The notes beneath the pieces are model-generated. The model saw nothing but the letters and a program-made list of their open reading frames with translations. It was not told where the DNA came from and did not search any database. Made by a program: the position numbers and the translations under genes. A stretch of DNA of 64,000 nt from Chlorogloea purpurea SAG 13.99. Lineage in GTDB: Bacteria; Cyanobacteriota; Cyanobacteriia; Cyanobacteriales; Microcystaceae. This document shows positions 55,301 to 63,063 of the stretch, in pieces; positions within the stretch are counted from its first letter, which is position 1; the number at the start of each line of letters is the position of its first letter. The stretch spans positions 1-64,000 of the forward strand of contig JADQBB010000002.1 in the NCBI GenBank assembly GCA_016903695.1, read 5' to 3'.

Positions 55301-56902
55301 ACTATAGCCCCCGATGAATATATTACCCGCCGCGTCTAGAGCGATCGCCCCCACCCGGTCATGAGCTTCAAAGTTCAAAGTACTGATATTTACGGTAGTG
55401 ATACCATTATCCCCGAATCCTGTATCGAGGGTGCCGTCAGGATTGAGGCGGGCGGAAGCGAAGTCAAAGTTACTACCCCAATCCCTACCCACGCTCAAGC
55501 CGAGAACGATCTTACCATCGTTGGCGACTTTCAAATCGTTGAGATAGGAATAGTCGATACCGATGATGTTTGCGCCGCCGTAGCTAGGGTTAAAGCTACC
55601 ATCGAGGCTGCCGTCGGCATTAAAGCGGTACACGGTGGCAAACTGATTCCGAACAAAGGGATTTGGGATTCCCGATGTAAAATGATCGACGTTGGCACCG
55701 ACTAAAAACTTTCCGTCCGCCAGAGAGATCACTGTTAAATTGATAGATTCGTCCCCTGCTACTATTCGCTCGGAGCGCAACAGTTTCCCATCGCCATCGA
55801 AACTGGTGTCTAAAGTTCCATTACTATTAAAACGAACCAACCCCAGATAACGTTGTAAGTTCTGCCAGTAATATCCGGCGACGAGAATTTTTTTATCGGG
55901 GGTGATGGTTACGCTGACGGCTTCATCGAATTGGTTGCCTAAGCTCAGTGAGATGATACCGTTGCCGTTAAAACTGGTATCGATGCTACCGTCGGCGTTG
56001 TAGCGGGCTACGGCGAAGCCGGCGTTCTGCAACCTTCCTGCGACCACCACCTTACCATCATCCTGAATTACTAAATCTCTGATGAATCCACCCGAATTGG
56101 TAACAACTTCGCCACCGTTGCCGAAGCCGGAGGCAGGGGTTCCCGACGAGGTTAATTTCACCAGTAAGAAGTTAGGTGAACCGCCTTGCCAGGCAGCTCC
56201 CGCAGCCAGGATACTACCGTCTCTCAGCATATGAACTTTCCGGATCTCGCTATAACCGGTGGAAAAGGGGGCAATGACTCTACCGCTATTTCCGAAACTG
56301 CTATCTGGAGTGCCGTCGGCGTTGAAACGGGCGAAAACGCTCTCTGTATAGCCGCTCGTCCAACCCTTGTAACCCGCCATGATTATCTTTCCATCGTTTC
56401 CGGCGGCGATGCTAGTGACAATATTTGGCCCGAAACTTATATCGGCGTAGGCGATTCCGTTATTTGCGAAACTTAGGTTCAAAGTTCCACTTTCATCGCC
56501 GCTAACGAGCGCCGAATAGTTTCCCCTACTCCCGGATGTACGATCCCAAGCGCGGAAGGAGAAAGTTGAAATACCATTATAGTTGGCATTGGGAACGAAC
56601 CGGATACGATCGCTACTATCGAGTAATAACGCTCTCCCCGCGTTCGCTCCCGAAAAGTCAAAATTCGTCCAAGCACCACCCTCGATTTGATACTGCCATG
56701 TGCCGTTAGTATTATCGACACCGAAAACGGCGATCGCCTCCGGTGCCGCCCCGCTCACGTCGGCATCGGTGATCGAACCGTCCACGATGATTTCCGCAAT
56801 AGTGTTCCCTATAGGGTTGACCGTATCCTCGGCGATGCTAGTTAAAGCCGGGTTGGCAAAAATATCAAGAACAGGACGGGCGTTGTTTTGAAAATTTGAC
56901 AT
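49397..56902 (-). CDS. Giant RTX exoprotein with duplicated delta-60 repeat blocks and cadherin-like domains
   Basis: A 2501-residue acidic protein without a classical signal peptide. Residues about 11-720 and 720-1410 are two similar blocks, each with a Gly/Asn-rich domain (NTNGTWQYQI, FRAWDRTSG), seven delta-60 units (DGKIxVAG...DGTLDTSFG) and a beta domain. Cadherin/Ig-like repeats follow (about 1410-1480, 1860-2080). A dockerin-like Asp-rich segment (FDTDGNGKIDPSEG) lies at about 1550. RTX calcium-binding nonamers (GGGGNDSLVG types) lie at about 2350-2425, with a C-terminal hydrophobic end. The end and repeats point to type I secretion and a surface or adhesive role; no secretion genes are nearby. 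Its flanks are the two halves of a DUF6887-like gene. Confidence 0.85.
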   Translation of the reverse strand: MSNFQNNARPVLDIFANPALTSIAEDTVNPIGNTIAEIIVDGSITDADVSGAAPEAIAVFGVDNTNGTWQYQIEGGAWTNFDFSGANAGRALLLDSSDRIRFVPNANYNGISTFSFRAWDRTSGSRGNYSALVSGDESGTLNLSFANNGIAYADISFGPNIVTSIAAGNDGKIIMAGYKGWTSGYTESVFARFNADGTPDSSFGNSGRVIAPFSTGYSEIRKVHMLRDGSILAAGAAWQGGSPNFLLVKLTSSGTPASGFGNGGEVVTNSGGFIRDLVIQDDGKVVVAGRLQNAGFAVARYNADGSIDTSFNGNGIISLSLGNQFDEAVSVTITPDKKILVAGYYWQNLQRYLGLVRFNSNGTLDTSFDGDGKLLRSERIVAGDESINLTVISLADGKFLVGANVDHFTSGIPNPFVRNQFATVYRFNADGSLDGSFNPSYGGANIIGIDYSYLNDLKVANDGKIVLGLSVGRDWGSNFDFASARLNPDGTLDTGFGDNGITTVNISTLNFEAHDRVGAIALDAAGNIFIGGYSNQTTGPGADTQFALVQLKGNSTLSTFSSESDSATISIAPVNDAPVLDLNGSAPGNDFATAFKHSVSGGTIVAPGLHLTDVDNPRINGASVRLTNLLNPGWEFLSADTTGTNIATNYNAGTGVLELRNLDTLANYQKVLRTITYGNSSQNPTPGERRVTFSVNDSMADSNQPISTVILVPGNANPVLDPLAAPALMNIAEDTFNPGGNTIAEIIVDGSISYDGVSVALPEAIAVFAVDNTNGTWQYQIGGGAWTNFDLSGTNAGKALLLDGSDRIRFVPYLNYNGSSSFSFRAWDRTSGNRGTYSGLFSGGTWNRSFGNNGVASADFSGEIGYGRSITVTGDGKILVAGSSSSTSGGLWRSFFLRFKNDGTPDTDFGVGGKATVALSNGNNGIQKVHSLADGSILATGYVSVSSLSTSFAAVKLTASGTLDPGFGTGGTVITNLGANSYVSDSVIANDGKIVAAGWLQNAGFTVVRYNANGSLDMSFNGNGVASVSLAGQSDQATSVALTPDNKILVAGIYRPNPQPYLGLIRLNNNGTLDTGFDGDGKLLLPDVILADYELSNIKVTSLAGGKFLVGTTVDYTNGLFPTLYRFNSNGTLDTGFGNFGRLRIGINNSRFKDLQVADDGKLVLGLNLNRGTFENPNYDFAAVRLNSDGSLDTSFGNNGITTVSINGRAFEIAGAIAVDPSGNVLIGGYTSLSATFNGNPQVALIQLKGDSISSAFTRESDSATVTVTPVNDPPLIDLNGINAGSDFWADFRENSPAVSIVSSGLTLTDPDSNQVNSVVVRISNLTEAGWEILSADTSGTNIAATYYPDTGVLELRNFDTIANYQKVLRTFTYVNTSPEPIPGIRTIIFSANDSFANGNNAISLVNVLSVNDRPLINGSNPSTNFAENTTGIVYTVTVSDPDSDQFFYSLSGDDAGLFNVNDNGEITFKVPPDFETPFDKNGDNLYQINVTVSDGSLTDTETLSIAVDDLSEARVIDGPIAGAMVFFDANNNGVKDLGEPSGLTDMNGYFVLPIADSFDTDGNGKIDPSEGRYVVTGGTDTITGKPFTSTLKALADSQFITPLTTLVNELVTAGATPTAAENQVKAALGLPANLTLGTFDPIEAAQSGSTDGQKVLSAQVAVQTLINLIASSIVAVASNADAGTVNNAISTVLVNHIAQGNTLNLSDAAQVQSLLTGTIDNLTAADNTLALQALSDNLSQISQIVAASSGAILNATTTTDIFKAQKVAQSDTAGELVSALENNDSLDTVVANNTGDALAWKVYTTTLNPLAVATNDSLSTYKSQGTGGNVLSNDSTIGNGTLAVTAVNGNPSSVGQTIVLGSGALLTLNPDGTFFYNPNGKFESVSAGNNGSDSFTYTVGGNNSSDTAVVNLTILPNSAPTSVLISGNTIAENTPAGFAIGDLNALDPDPGDDTFSYSLVDDPSTDNALFAVEGNRIRSAAIFDYEAKNTYNLRVRVRDRGDLTYEQTLTINVTNVNEAPVITKNFPATVNPGSTATIGTNLLQTLDQDNNGWQLTYTLTALPGAGTLRLSGRALTLGGTFTQSDIDFNRLTYLQNSTNRTSSGDSFSFSVSDGVAPVPGTVTGTAAININRAPLSVGMTKSNVDENVPANTTVGSFITTDANAGDTFTYSLVPGIGSTDNAKFSIVGSQLRIRVTPDYEVKNSYSIRVRATDNGRLFTDQLLLIGVNDLKNIVTGTSSNQSFRATNDVDDIQGMGGNDAFTVDIANFGAYDNFNGDSATDPSIGGTDGFTLTGGINNQILGLDLSQGANQFVGLSGKDMTGVILRNFENVTLTGFGGSATLAGNEVVNKLTAGAGNDSLSGGGGNDSLVGAAGDDYLDGGLGNDNLNAGIGSDTLVGGAGNDVITLGLDTSSDSIVYYRGDGTDTVSNFSRGTDILNFNGIAAIDVQVSGANTVFRVGDGIAGNRAFGAGASLLTVSGVSGFNQADVGVDLFGSNFFFS
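52660..56880 (-). repeat. Internal duplication of about 2.1 kb within the giant gene
   Basis: The coding DNA at about 54750-56870 (first copy) and 52660-54745 (second copy) encodes the same domain order, including the stretch PEAIAVFxVDNTNGTWQYQI followed by GGAWTNF, the seven delta-60 units and the LDLNGSAPGNDF/DLNGINAGSDF segment. Similarity is evident also at the DNA level, but with many differences, so the duplication is not recent. Boundaries are estimated by eye. Confidence 0.85.
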
Positions 56903-57170
56903 AATAAGAGCCTGTTTATTTTAAAGTAGCTTGTAACCGTCCTTGCTCGATAAGTAATATATAATCCTCTCAATGTTTCTGATAACACGGGAGGGACAAC
57001 TACTATTCAAGTGAAGAAATAATTTGATTGTTACAAAATAAATTACACTACCAAACCAGAAAAATCAACAGTGTTTACTCGGTTTTTTCAAAGAATTATA
57101 GCGTCCCAAGATGATATGAGACAAAGCACCATAATTTTAAAAATCAAGTAATCTAAAAATCTAAACAACC
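56903..57170. other. AT-rich region upstream of the giant gene
   Basis: About 270 bp between the giant gene's start and the DUF6887-like remnant. It has no coding frame of quality. It includes the giant gene's promoter region by position, and lies inside the presumed inserted segment. I see no terminal inverted repeats of an insertion sequence here. Confidence 0.5.
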
Positions 57171-57320
57171 CATAAAGATGATGATGAAGCTTTTTACCAA
57201 TTGTTTGACCGTTGGAAGATAGAGATCAAAGATAGGGTTGGATACCCCTATCCCAAGACCTCGGAAGAATTCACGACCATGGAAAAAGCGCTTCAAGAGC
57301 GCATCAGACAGATTGAATAA
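57171..57320 (+). pseudogene. C-terminal half of a split DUF6887-like gene
   Basis: Translation from 57171 reads HKDDDEAFYQLFDRWKIEIK, DRVGYPYPKTSEEFTTMEKA and LQERIRQIE, then TAA. A stop lies in frame three codons upstream, and no start codon precedes it. The stretch is the C-terminal portion typical of the DUF6887-like family (DxxEAFYxxxDR...P.P.. and a final basic helix). Joined to the half at 49235-49320 it would give a normal protein of about 70 residues. The neighbouring stop of the amine oxidase gene is 11 bp downstream. Confidence 0.65.
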
Positions 57321-57330
57321 TCTTGAATAT

Positions 57331-58695
57331 CTACAAAAGATTTTTAATTTTTTCGGCTACCGCTTCACCGGTTCTGACCGCACCATCGAAAAACCCCGCC
57401 CAACGATCGGCCATCTCCGTACCCGCCCAGTGTATTCTGCCGACTGGGGCATTAAGAGACGTACCGTAGCGAGTCCAGACACCAGGGGGCATGAAGGCAG
57501 CGTATCCGCCACCCGTCCATTCTTCGGCGGGCCAGTCTACCTCATGGTAAGTAGAGGGCGATAAGGCTGATTCCCCGAAAAACAGGGAGAGGTCAGAAAG
57601 AACCGCCAGACGACGGGCATCATCCGGTAAAGGTCGCCACCCCTGATAGCGATCGCCCACGACGAAAGTCGCGATCACACCGACCCCGGTTTCCGGGTCA
57701 GAACTATCGGCGCAGAGTTCGAGGGTCTGACAATTTCCCAGACCGATGCCTGCGAATCCTTTTTCCCGCCAGAAAGGACGATCGTAAGAAACGAGAATTT
57801 TGGCACAGCAACCCATCGGTACACGTTGGGTCAGTTGTTGTCTATGGGGGGGCATGGGAGGCTCGTAGATGATCTTACCGGCTAGGTGGGGAGTCATAGC
57901 CACCACGGCGAATTTACCTTGATAACTACCCTTGAGAGTCTGCACCGTCAGGGATTCTGATTCTTGAGATACGCGTACTACCGGCTCGCCCACCCGGATG
58001 ATTCCACCTAACTCGGCGGCGATTTTTCCCGGAATCTGTCCCGCGCCGCCGTGGAGAAGTTGGGCTTCTGGATGTTCTGCCTGGGAGGCGGATTTATGTC
58101 CCCGGAGTACGTGTAATAGGGAAACCTCGTGAGGCTCCGCGGGGCCGAGATAGCCCACGGCGCGGCACATATAGGCAAAATACCAACGAGCGAAGGCGGT
58201 GACGGTATTTTCTTCTATCCATTGGGCGAAGGTACGATTATCTAAATCCCGGTTAGCGTAGGGGGGGCCGGGGGGTAAGGTAGAACATAGGGCCTCGAAA
58301 CGTTGCCACGCTTCGAGCGCGTCGTTCCATTCCTCACCCCTCACCCCCGGTGCTTCTCCTTCGTGGAAACCCTGGAAGAAACCGTCGAATTCGTAACGCT
58401 TTCCCCCGAAGAACAGCACTTTTTTACCCTCGCTCGGAGAGGTAAAGCGACGGATTCCGTATTCATCGACTAGGGCGAGAAAACGATCTTGAGTGGGGCC
58501 AACCCATTGACCGCCTTTATCTATCCATTGTCCTGATGGTAAATATTCCCCTACCATCCGCCCACCGATACGATCGCGCGCTTCCAGTACCAGAACTTCC
58601 AGTCCTGCACGTTTGAGATCGCGGGCGGTTATCAGTCCTGCCAGCCCCGCCCCGATAACAATGCAGTCGTATACGATCGTGTTCATTTCTAACAT
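57331..58695 (-). CDS. Flavin monoamine oxidase family protein
   Basis: A 454-residue FAD-dependent oxidase. The FAD-binding GAGLAG motif lies near the N-terminus (CIVIGAGLAGLITARDLKRA), with EARDRIGGRM after it. WIDKGGQWVGPTQDRFLAL and the C-terminal GRIHWAGTEMADRWAGFFDG complete the family picture. It oxidises an amine or L-amino acid with release of H2O2; the substrate cannot be read. The frame opens at TTG 58713, but ATG 58695 has GGGGGA at a suitable distance. It is 39 bp downstream of the prohibitin gene. Confidence 0.92.
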   Translation of the reverse strand: MLEMNTIVYDCIVIGAGLAGLITARDLKRAGLEVLVLEARDRIGGRMVGEYLPSGQWIDKGGQWVGPTQDRFLALVDEYGIRRFTSPSEGKKVLFFGGKRYEFDGFFQGFHEGEAPGVRGEEWNDALEAWQRFEALCSTLPPGPPYANRDLDNRTFAQWIEENTVTAFARWYFAYMCRAVGYLGPAEPHEVSLLHVLRGHKSASQAEHPEAQLLHGGAGQIPGKIAAELGGIIRVGEPVVRVSQESESLTVQTLKGSYQGKFAVVAMTPHLAGKIIYEPPMPPHRQQLTQRVPMGCCAKILVSYDRPFWREKGFAGIGLGNCQTLELCADSSDPETGVGVIATFVVGDRYQGWRPLPDDARRLAVLSDLSLFFGESALSPSTYHEVDWPAEEWTGGGYAAFMPPGVWTRYGTSLNAPVGRIHWAGTEMADRWAGFFDGAVRTGEAVAEKIKNLL

Positions 58696-58734
58696 GATTG
58701 TTCCCCCGTCCAAGAAATTTAAAAGATCGATCGC

Positions 58735-59580
58735 TCACTGGGTTGCACTATCGTTAATATTAAACAGAAAAGGAACAGAACTTTTACTATCGCCACCGAT
58801 GACCAGAACTTTCGGCATCTGCGCGCCCCCGGAGCGCCAAGATTCGATCGCTTCTTTCTGTAAAACCATCTGCCCCCCCTCCTCTTTTAAAGTCTGGGCC
58901 AGTAATCTTTGCGCTTCCGCTTTACCCTTGGCTCGATTGATTTCCGCCTGCGCTTGTTGTTCCGCTTCTTGGGCTATGTATACCGCTCTCTGCGCGCGTT
59001 GTTCGGCTATTTGTTTCTCCTCTACCGCCTTGGCAAAATCGGGCGAGAAACTAAGATCTACCACACTCGTATCTAAAACGATAATGCCGTATTTTAGTAG
59101 GCGAGAAGATAAAGCGTTATCGAAATCGTCTTTCAATTCGCTGCGCTTCGTGATCGACTCCTCGGCTGTGCGCCTGGCGGCGGCAATTTTAAAAGATTCT
59201 TGAGTCTGGGGGGCGATAATTTTCGAGACGATATTTTGTAATGTCCCTTGAGTGCGTCGTATGGTCACAACTTGAACCGGGTCAAGACGGAAGTTAATAG
59301 CGAAACTGCCAGTTAAATCCTGTAAATCTTTGGTCGCGCTCTGGGCGGGTACTTCAAATTTCTGCACCGTCAGATCATAAATATCCACGCTAGAAACCAA
59401 GGGGGGTTTAAAGTGTATTCCCTCTAATAACACGCCGTCTTTGGCTTTGCCTAAAACGCTTAGCACTCCCGCCTGGCCGGGATTGATCACCACGAAGGAG
59501 TTAAAAGCGATGAGGATGGCTAGAGCGACTAATAAGCCCCCGACGAGGGAAAGTATATTGGTAAATTTTTGACTGTTCAA
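58735..59580 (-). CDS. Prohibitin / SPFH-domain membrane protein
   Basis: A 281-residue protein with an N-terminal membrane segment (LVGGLLVALAILIAFNSF, about 12-30). The SPFH domain follows at about 32-200 with VINPGQAGVLSVLGKAKDGV and AINFRLDPVQVVTIRRTQGT. A coiled coil (about 185-240, EEKQIAEQRAQRAVYIAQEA) precedes the tail. Cyanobacterial homologues form ring-like assemblies in membranes. The start is TTG at 59578-59580 with AGGAG at about 8 bp, so the unusual initiation codon looks genuine. Confidence 0.92.
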   Translation of the reverse strand: MNSQKFTNILSLVGGLLVALAILIAFNSFVVINPGQAGVLSVLGKAKDGVLLEGIHFKPPLVSSVDIYDLTVQKFEVPAQSATKDLQDLTGSFAINFRLDPVQVVTIRRTQGTLQNIVSKIIAPQTQESFKIAAARRTAEESITKRSELKDDFDNALSSRLLKYGIIVLDTSVVDLSFSPDFAKAVEEKQIAEQRAQRAVYIAQEAEQQAQAEINRAKGKAEAQRLLAQTLKEEGGQMVLQKEAIESWRSGGAQMPKVLVIGGDSKSSVPFLFNINDSATQ

Positions 59581-59638
59581 AATTAATTCTCCTTCTTATT
59601 GCGAGCGTCGATCGTGTATTATCCCGCCAACTCTACAG

Positions 59639-60091
59639 TTATATCATGGACAAAATTAGTTCGGCGATCGATCTCTCCACCGGCATCACCGAAAGTCGAT
59701 TACCTTTTCGCACCAATAATAATTCATGGGATGAAAATTTCTCTTTCAGCGTGGCTAAAGAGAGGGGGCGGGGAAAAGTTTCCACCCAGGCCACGGAAAC
59801 GGTATCCCAGCGGGGCGATTGATGGGAAGATTTCGGGTCGAAGTAAGGACTATCGGGGTTGAATTGGCTCGGGTCGATAACACCTGTTTCCTTAACTCTG
59901 GCTAGCCCTACTATGCCGGGAACTTTTGTATTAGAATGGTAGAAAAAAACCAAATCGCCCGGTGTCATCGCGCGCAAATAATTACGGGCTTGATAATTAC
60001 GCACTCCATCCCATAATGTTTCTCCTTCCTTCTCTAAATCCTCGATGCCATAAACAGCCGGCTCGGATTTCATCAACCAATATGAACACAT
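59639..60091 (-). CDS. EVE-domain protein (PUA-like)
   Basis: A 150-residue protein that consists of one EVE domain, related to human thymocyte nuclear protein 1. Conserved segments are YWLMKSEPAVYGIEDLEKEG, LWDGVRNYQARNYLRAM and GDLVFFYHSNTKVPGIVGLA, with PYFDPKSSHQSPRWDTVSVA near the middle. EVE domains bind modified bases of nucleic acids; the target is unknown here. The frame opens at GTG 60109, but ATG 60091 gives the usual N-terminus. Confidence 0.9.
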   Translation of the reverse strand: MCSYWLMKSEPAVYGIEDLEKEGETLWDGVRNYQARNYLRAMTPGDLVFFYHSNTKVPGIVGLARVKETGVIDPSQFNPDSPYFDPKSSHQSPRWDTVSVAWVETFPRPLSLATLKEKFSSHELLLVRKGNRLSVMPVERSIAELILSMI

Positions 60092-60215
60092 AAAATATCT
60101 ACCATTCACGCCATATTACATTATCATTTCGTAGCGGGTCGAGCATTTCAATGAAATGAAGGAACACTGCTTATCGAGTTGGCGGTAAAATAGGTTAAGT
60201 TTTCTATGAACCCAG

Positions 60216-61331
60216 ATGAATCGATCGCCCGACTACGTTTTTGTCTTCCTCGAAATCTTCTCAGGAGAAGGAGGTATTCAATCCTACGTCAAAGATGTTC
60301 TCTCGGCTTATCTGGGCCTGCCGGGAGACTACAGCGCCGAAGTTTTCCTCCTCCGGGATGCCCCTGGTTGCGACAATCCTTTCGAGGGAAAAAATCTAGT
60401 TTTTCACTATCTGAAAACTCCTAACCCTTCCTTGGGCAGATGGAAACTAATCGTGGCTTTAGTGAATTGTTTGATTCTCCGCCGCCCGAAGAAAGTGTTT
60501 TGCGGTCATATTAATCTAGCCCCAGTAGTGAGTTTATTCTGTACTTCTCTGGGTATCCCCTATATCGTCATGACTTACGGGAAAGATGTATGGAAACCTT
60601 TAAGTAAACTTCAGAGACAAGCTTTACAGAAAGCCCAAGGGATTTGGACGATTAGCCGTTACAGTCGAAATTGCTTGTGCGAAACAAACGGGGTGGATTC
60701 TGACGCTGTGGAGATCGTACCCTGTATCGTGGATGGCGATCGATTCACCCCCGCCCCTAAATCTCCCTCGCTTCTCAAAAAATACGGCTTGGAAAATTCT
60801 GTCGTCATCGTCACCGTAGCGCGATTATGGTCTGGGGATATTTATAAGGGTGTGGATGTGACTATTAGAGCCTTACCCCGGATATTATCTATCATGCCTG
60901 ATGTAAAATATCTAGTCATCGGTAGGGGTGACGACCAACCTCGTCTAGCCCAGTTAGCGGCCCAATTGGGGGTGGAAAATGAAGTTATTTTTGCTGGCTT
61001 TGTCCCTACAGAAGATTTAGTCCACCACTATCGTCTCGCTGATGCTTATGTTATGCCCTCCCAAGAGGGTTTCGGGATTGTGTATCTAGAGGCGATGGCC
61101 TGCGGCGTACCCGTTTTATCTGGAGATGCCGATGGCTCGGCTGACCCTTTACAAGATGGTCGCACCGGCTGGCGGGTTCCCCACCGTGACCCGGCGGCGG
61201 TGGCCGAGGCGGTGGTGGAAATGTTAGGGAAACAAGACCAACGCTGTCAAGGGCAATGGTTGCGGGAACAAACTTTAGGGGCTTTCGGCAAGTCGGCTTT
61301 AATTTCTAAGTTGGAGAGTTTATTAGTATAA
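60216..61331 (+). CDS. GT4-family glycosyltransferase
   Basis: A 371-residue GT-B enzyme using a nucleotide sugar to extend a glycan or glycolipid. The N-terminal acceptor domain opens with FSGEGGIQSYVKDVLSAYLG. The donor domain has VIVTVARLWSGDIYKGVDVT, LVIGRGDD and the E-x7-E motif EGFGIVYLEAMACGVPV. The pathway cannot be named, as the gene is alone between EVE and pgi. Length is typical. Confidence 0.92.
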   Translation: MNRSPDYVFVFLEIFSGEGGIQSYVKDVLSAYLGLPGDYSAEVFLLRDAPGCDNPFEGKNLVFHYLKTPNPSLGRWKLIVALVNCLILRRPKKVFCGHINLAPVVSLFCTSLGIPYIVMTYGKDVWKPLSKLQRQALQKAQGIWTISRYSRNCLCETNGVDSDAVEIVPCIVDGDRFTPAPKSPSLLKKYGLENSVVIVTVARLWSGDIYKGVDVTIRALPRILSIMPDVKYLVIGRGDDQPRLAQLAAQLGVENEVIFAGFVPTEDLVHHYRLADAYVMPSQEGFGIVYLEAMACGVPVLSGDADGSADPLQDGRTGWRVPHRDPAAVAEAVVEMLGKQDQRCQGQWLREQTLGAFGKSALISKLESLLV

Positions 61332-61423
61332 GTTTAACTGTGGGCGAATAGACGATAAGTGCCTGTATTATTTGAGAAAGGTAAATACCTCGGCGTGAGC
61401 AAATAGATTGAAGCGTTTATTCT

Positions 61424-63004
61424 ATGGACAATTTAGAACTGTGGCAGAGATACCAAGAGTGGTTATACTATCATCCTGGTTTGGGTATCTATGTAGATGT
61501 AAGCCGAATTCCTTTTCATGAGCCTTTTATCAATCAGTTGAGACCGATGCTGTTTAAGGCTTTCCAATATATGGATGAATTGGAGGGAGGTGCGATCGCT
61601 AATCCCGATGAAAATCGCATGGTAGGCCACTACTGGCTACGGAATCCCGATTTAGCACCGAGTCCCGAACTCCGTCTGGAAATCACCGAACCCTTAGCAC
61701 AAATTAAAGATTTTGTCAACAAAGTTCATTCGGGACAGATCAAGCCACCGGCCGGAAATAAGTTTACCAAAGTATTATCGATCGGTATCGGCGGTTCGGC
61801 TTTGGGCCCCCAATTCGTGGCCGATGCCCTTGCCGACCAATCCCCGCCCCTGGATATATATTTTATCGATAATAGTGACCCGGATGGGATCGATCGAACT
61901 CTCAAACGCCTGCAAGACTCTCTCGGTAGCACTTTAGTCATAGTCACCAGTAAATCGGGCGGCACACCGGAAACCCGTAACGGGATGTTAGAAGTGCGTC
62001 ACGCTTACGAGAAACAAGGGTTAGACTTTACCAAACACGCCGTCGCCGTCACCATGCCAGGTAGTAGTATGGACAAATACGCCCATGATTGGCTGGCGCG
62101 TTTTCCCATGCAAGATTGGGTGGGGGGAAGAACATCAGTTTTATCAGCGGTGGGATTATTACCCGCAGCCCTACAGGGAATCGATATAGACGAGATGTTA
62201 GAGGGGGCTTTCCTCATGGACTCGGCCACGCGGGTGAAGGATTTAAAAACTAATCCCGCCGCTTTACTTGCCCTATCTTGGTACTACGTGGGCAACGGTA
62301 AGGGAGAGAAAGATATGGTAGTTTTACCCTATAAAGACCGTCTCTATTTATTCAGTCGCTATTTACAGCAGTTAGTGATGGAATCCCTCGGTAAAGAGAA
62401 GGATTTAGAGGGAAATGTAGTGCATCAGGGGATAGCGGTTTACGGTAATAAAGGTTCCACGGATCAACACGCCTACGTCCAACAATTACGGGAGGGAATC
62501 GCTAACTTCTTCGTTACCTTTATAGAAGTCTTAGAAGACCGTGAGGGGGATTCTATGGAAGTAGACCCTGGTGTCACCAGTGGGGACTATCTCAGTGGAT
62601 TCTTACAGGGGACGAGACAGGCGCTGTATGAAAACGATCGTTATTCTCTCACGATCACGATACCGGAAGTTAATGCCAAGATCGTCGGCGCTTTAATAGC
62701 CCTATACGAGAGGGCGGTAAGTTTATACGCGAGTCTGGTGAATATCAACGCCTATCATCAACCGGGGGTAGAAGCGGGTAAAAAGGCCGCAGCTTCTATA
62801 TTGAATCTACAACAGTCAGTTGTGAAGGCATTAAAGGCAGAAACACAACCCATGAGTTTATCTACCTTAGCCTATAAATGCGGTTTCCCAGAGGAGATCG
62901 AAGGTATCTATAAAATAGTGCGTCATTTAGCGGCTAACGGGAGAGGCGTGACTATCACCGGTGATTTAGCCCAACCTGGCACTTTGCAAGTGAGCATCGA
63001 TTAA
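61424..63004 (+). CDS. pgi: Glucose-6-phosphate isomerase
   Basis: A 526-residue enzyme interconverting glucose 6-phosphate and fructose 6-phosphate. Conserved blocks include [32 protein letters not shown], the substrate loop [14 protein letters not shown] and the Lys-containing end [16 protein letters not shown]. Length fits cyanobacterial Pgi. It is followed by a perfect terminator. Confidence 0.97.
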   Translation: MDNLELWQRYQEWLYYHPGLGIYVDVSRIPFHEPFINQLRPMLFKAFQYMDELEGGAIANPDENRMVGHYWLRNPDLAPSPELRLEITEPLAQIKDFVNKVHSGQIKPPAGNKFTKVLSIGIGGSALGPQFVADALADQSPPLDIYFIDNSDPDGIDRTLKRLQDSLGSTLVIVTSKSGGTPETRNGMLEVRHAYEKQGLDFTKHAVAVTMPGSSMDKYAHDWLARFPMQDWVGGRTSVLSAVGLLPAALQGIDIDEMLEGAFLMDSATRVKDLKTNPAALLALSWYYVGNGKGEKDMVVLPYKDRLYLFSRYLQQLVMESLGKEKDLEGNVVHQGIAVYGNKGSTDQHAYVQQLREGIANFFVTFIEVLEDREGDSMEVDPGVTSGDYLSGFLQGTRQALYENDRYSLTITIPEVNAKIVGALIALYERAVSLYASLVNINAYHQPGVEAGKKAAASILNLQQSVVKALKAETQPMSLSTLAYKCGFPEEIEGIYKIVRHLAANGRGVTITGDLAQPGTLQVSID

Positions 63005-63016
63005 AGGACAAAATAA

Positions 63017-63041
63017 GAAAACAGGCGCGCTGCCTGTTTTC
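63017..63041. terminator. Terminator after pgi
   Basis: GAAAACAGGC (63017-63026) pairs perfectly with GCCTGTTTTC (63032-63041) around a GCGCT loop, between the convergent pgi and ABC1-kinase genes; it has A-rich and T-rich arms in both directions. Confidence 0.8.
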
Positions 63042-63063
63042 AGAACTTATCGCACTTTCTAAA

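Noticed and set aside
49413..56891. Multiple plus-strand frames of 60-115 codons opposite the giant gene
   Set aside because: Antisense of a repetitive, GC-skewed coding sequence; no homology or start signals that I recognise.
57238..57564. Frame of 108 codons on the plus strand
   Set aside because: It mostly reads antisense to the amine oxidase gene; the real remnant here is in another frame (57171-57320).
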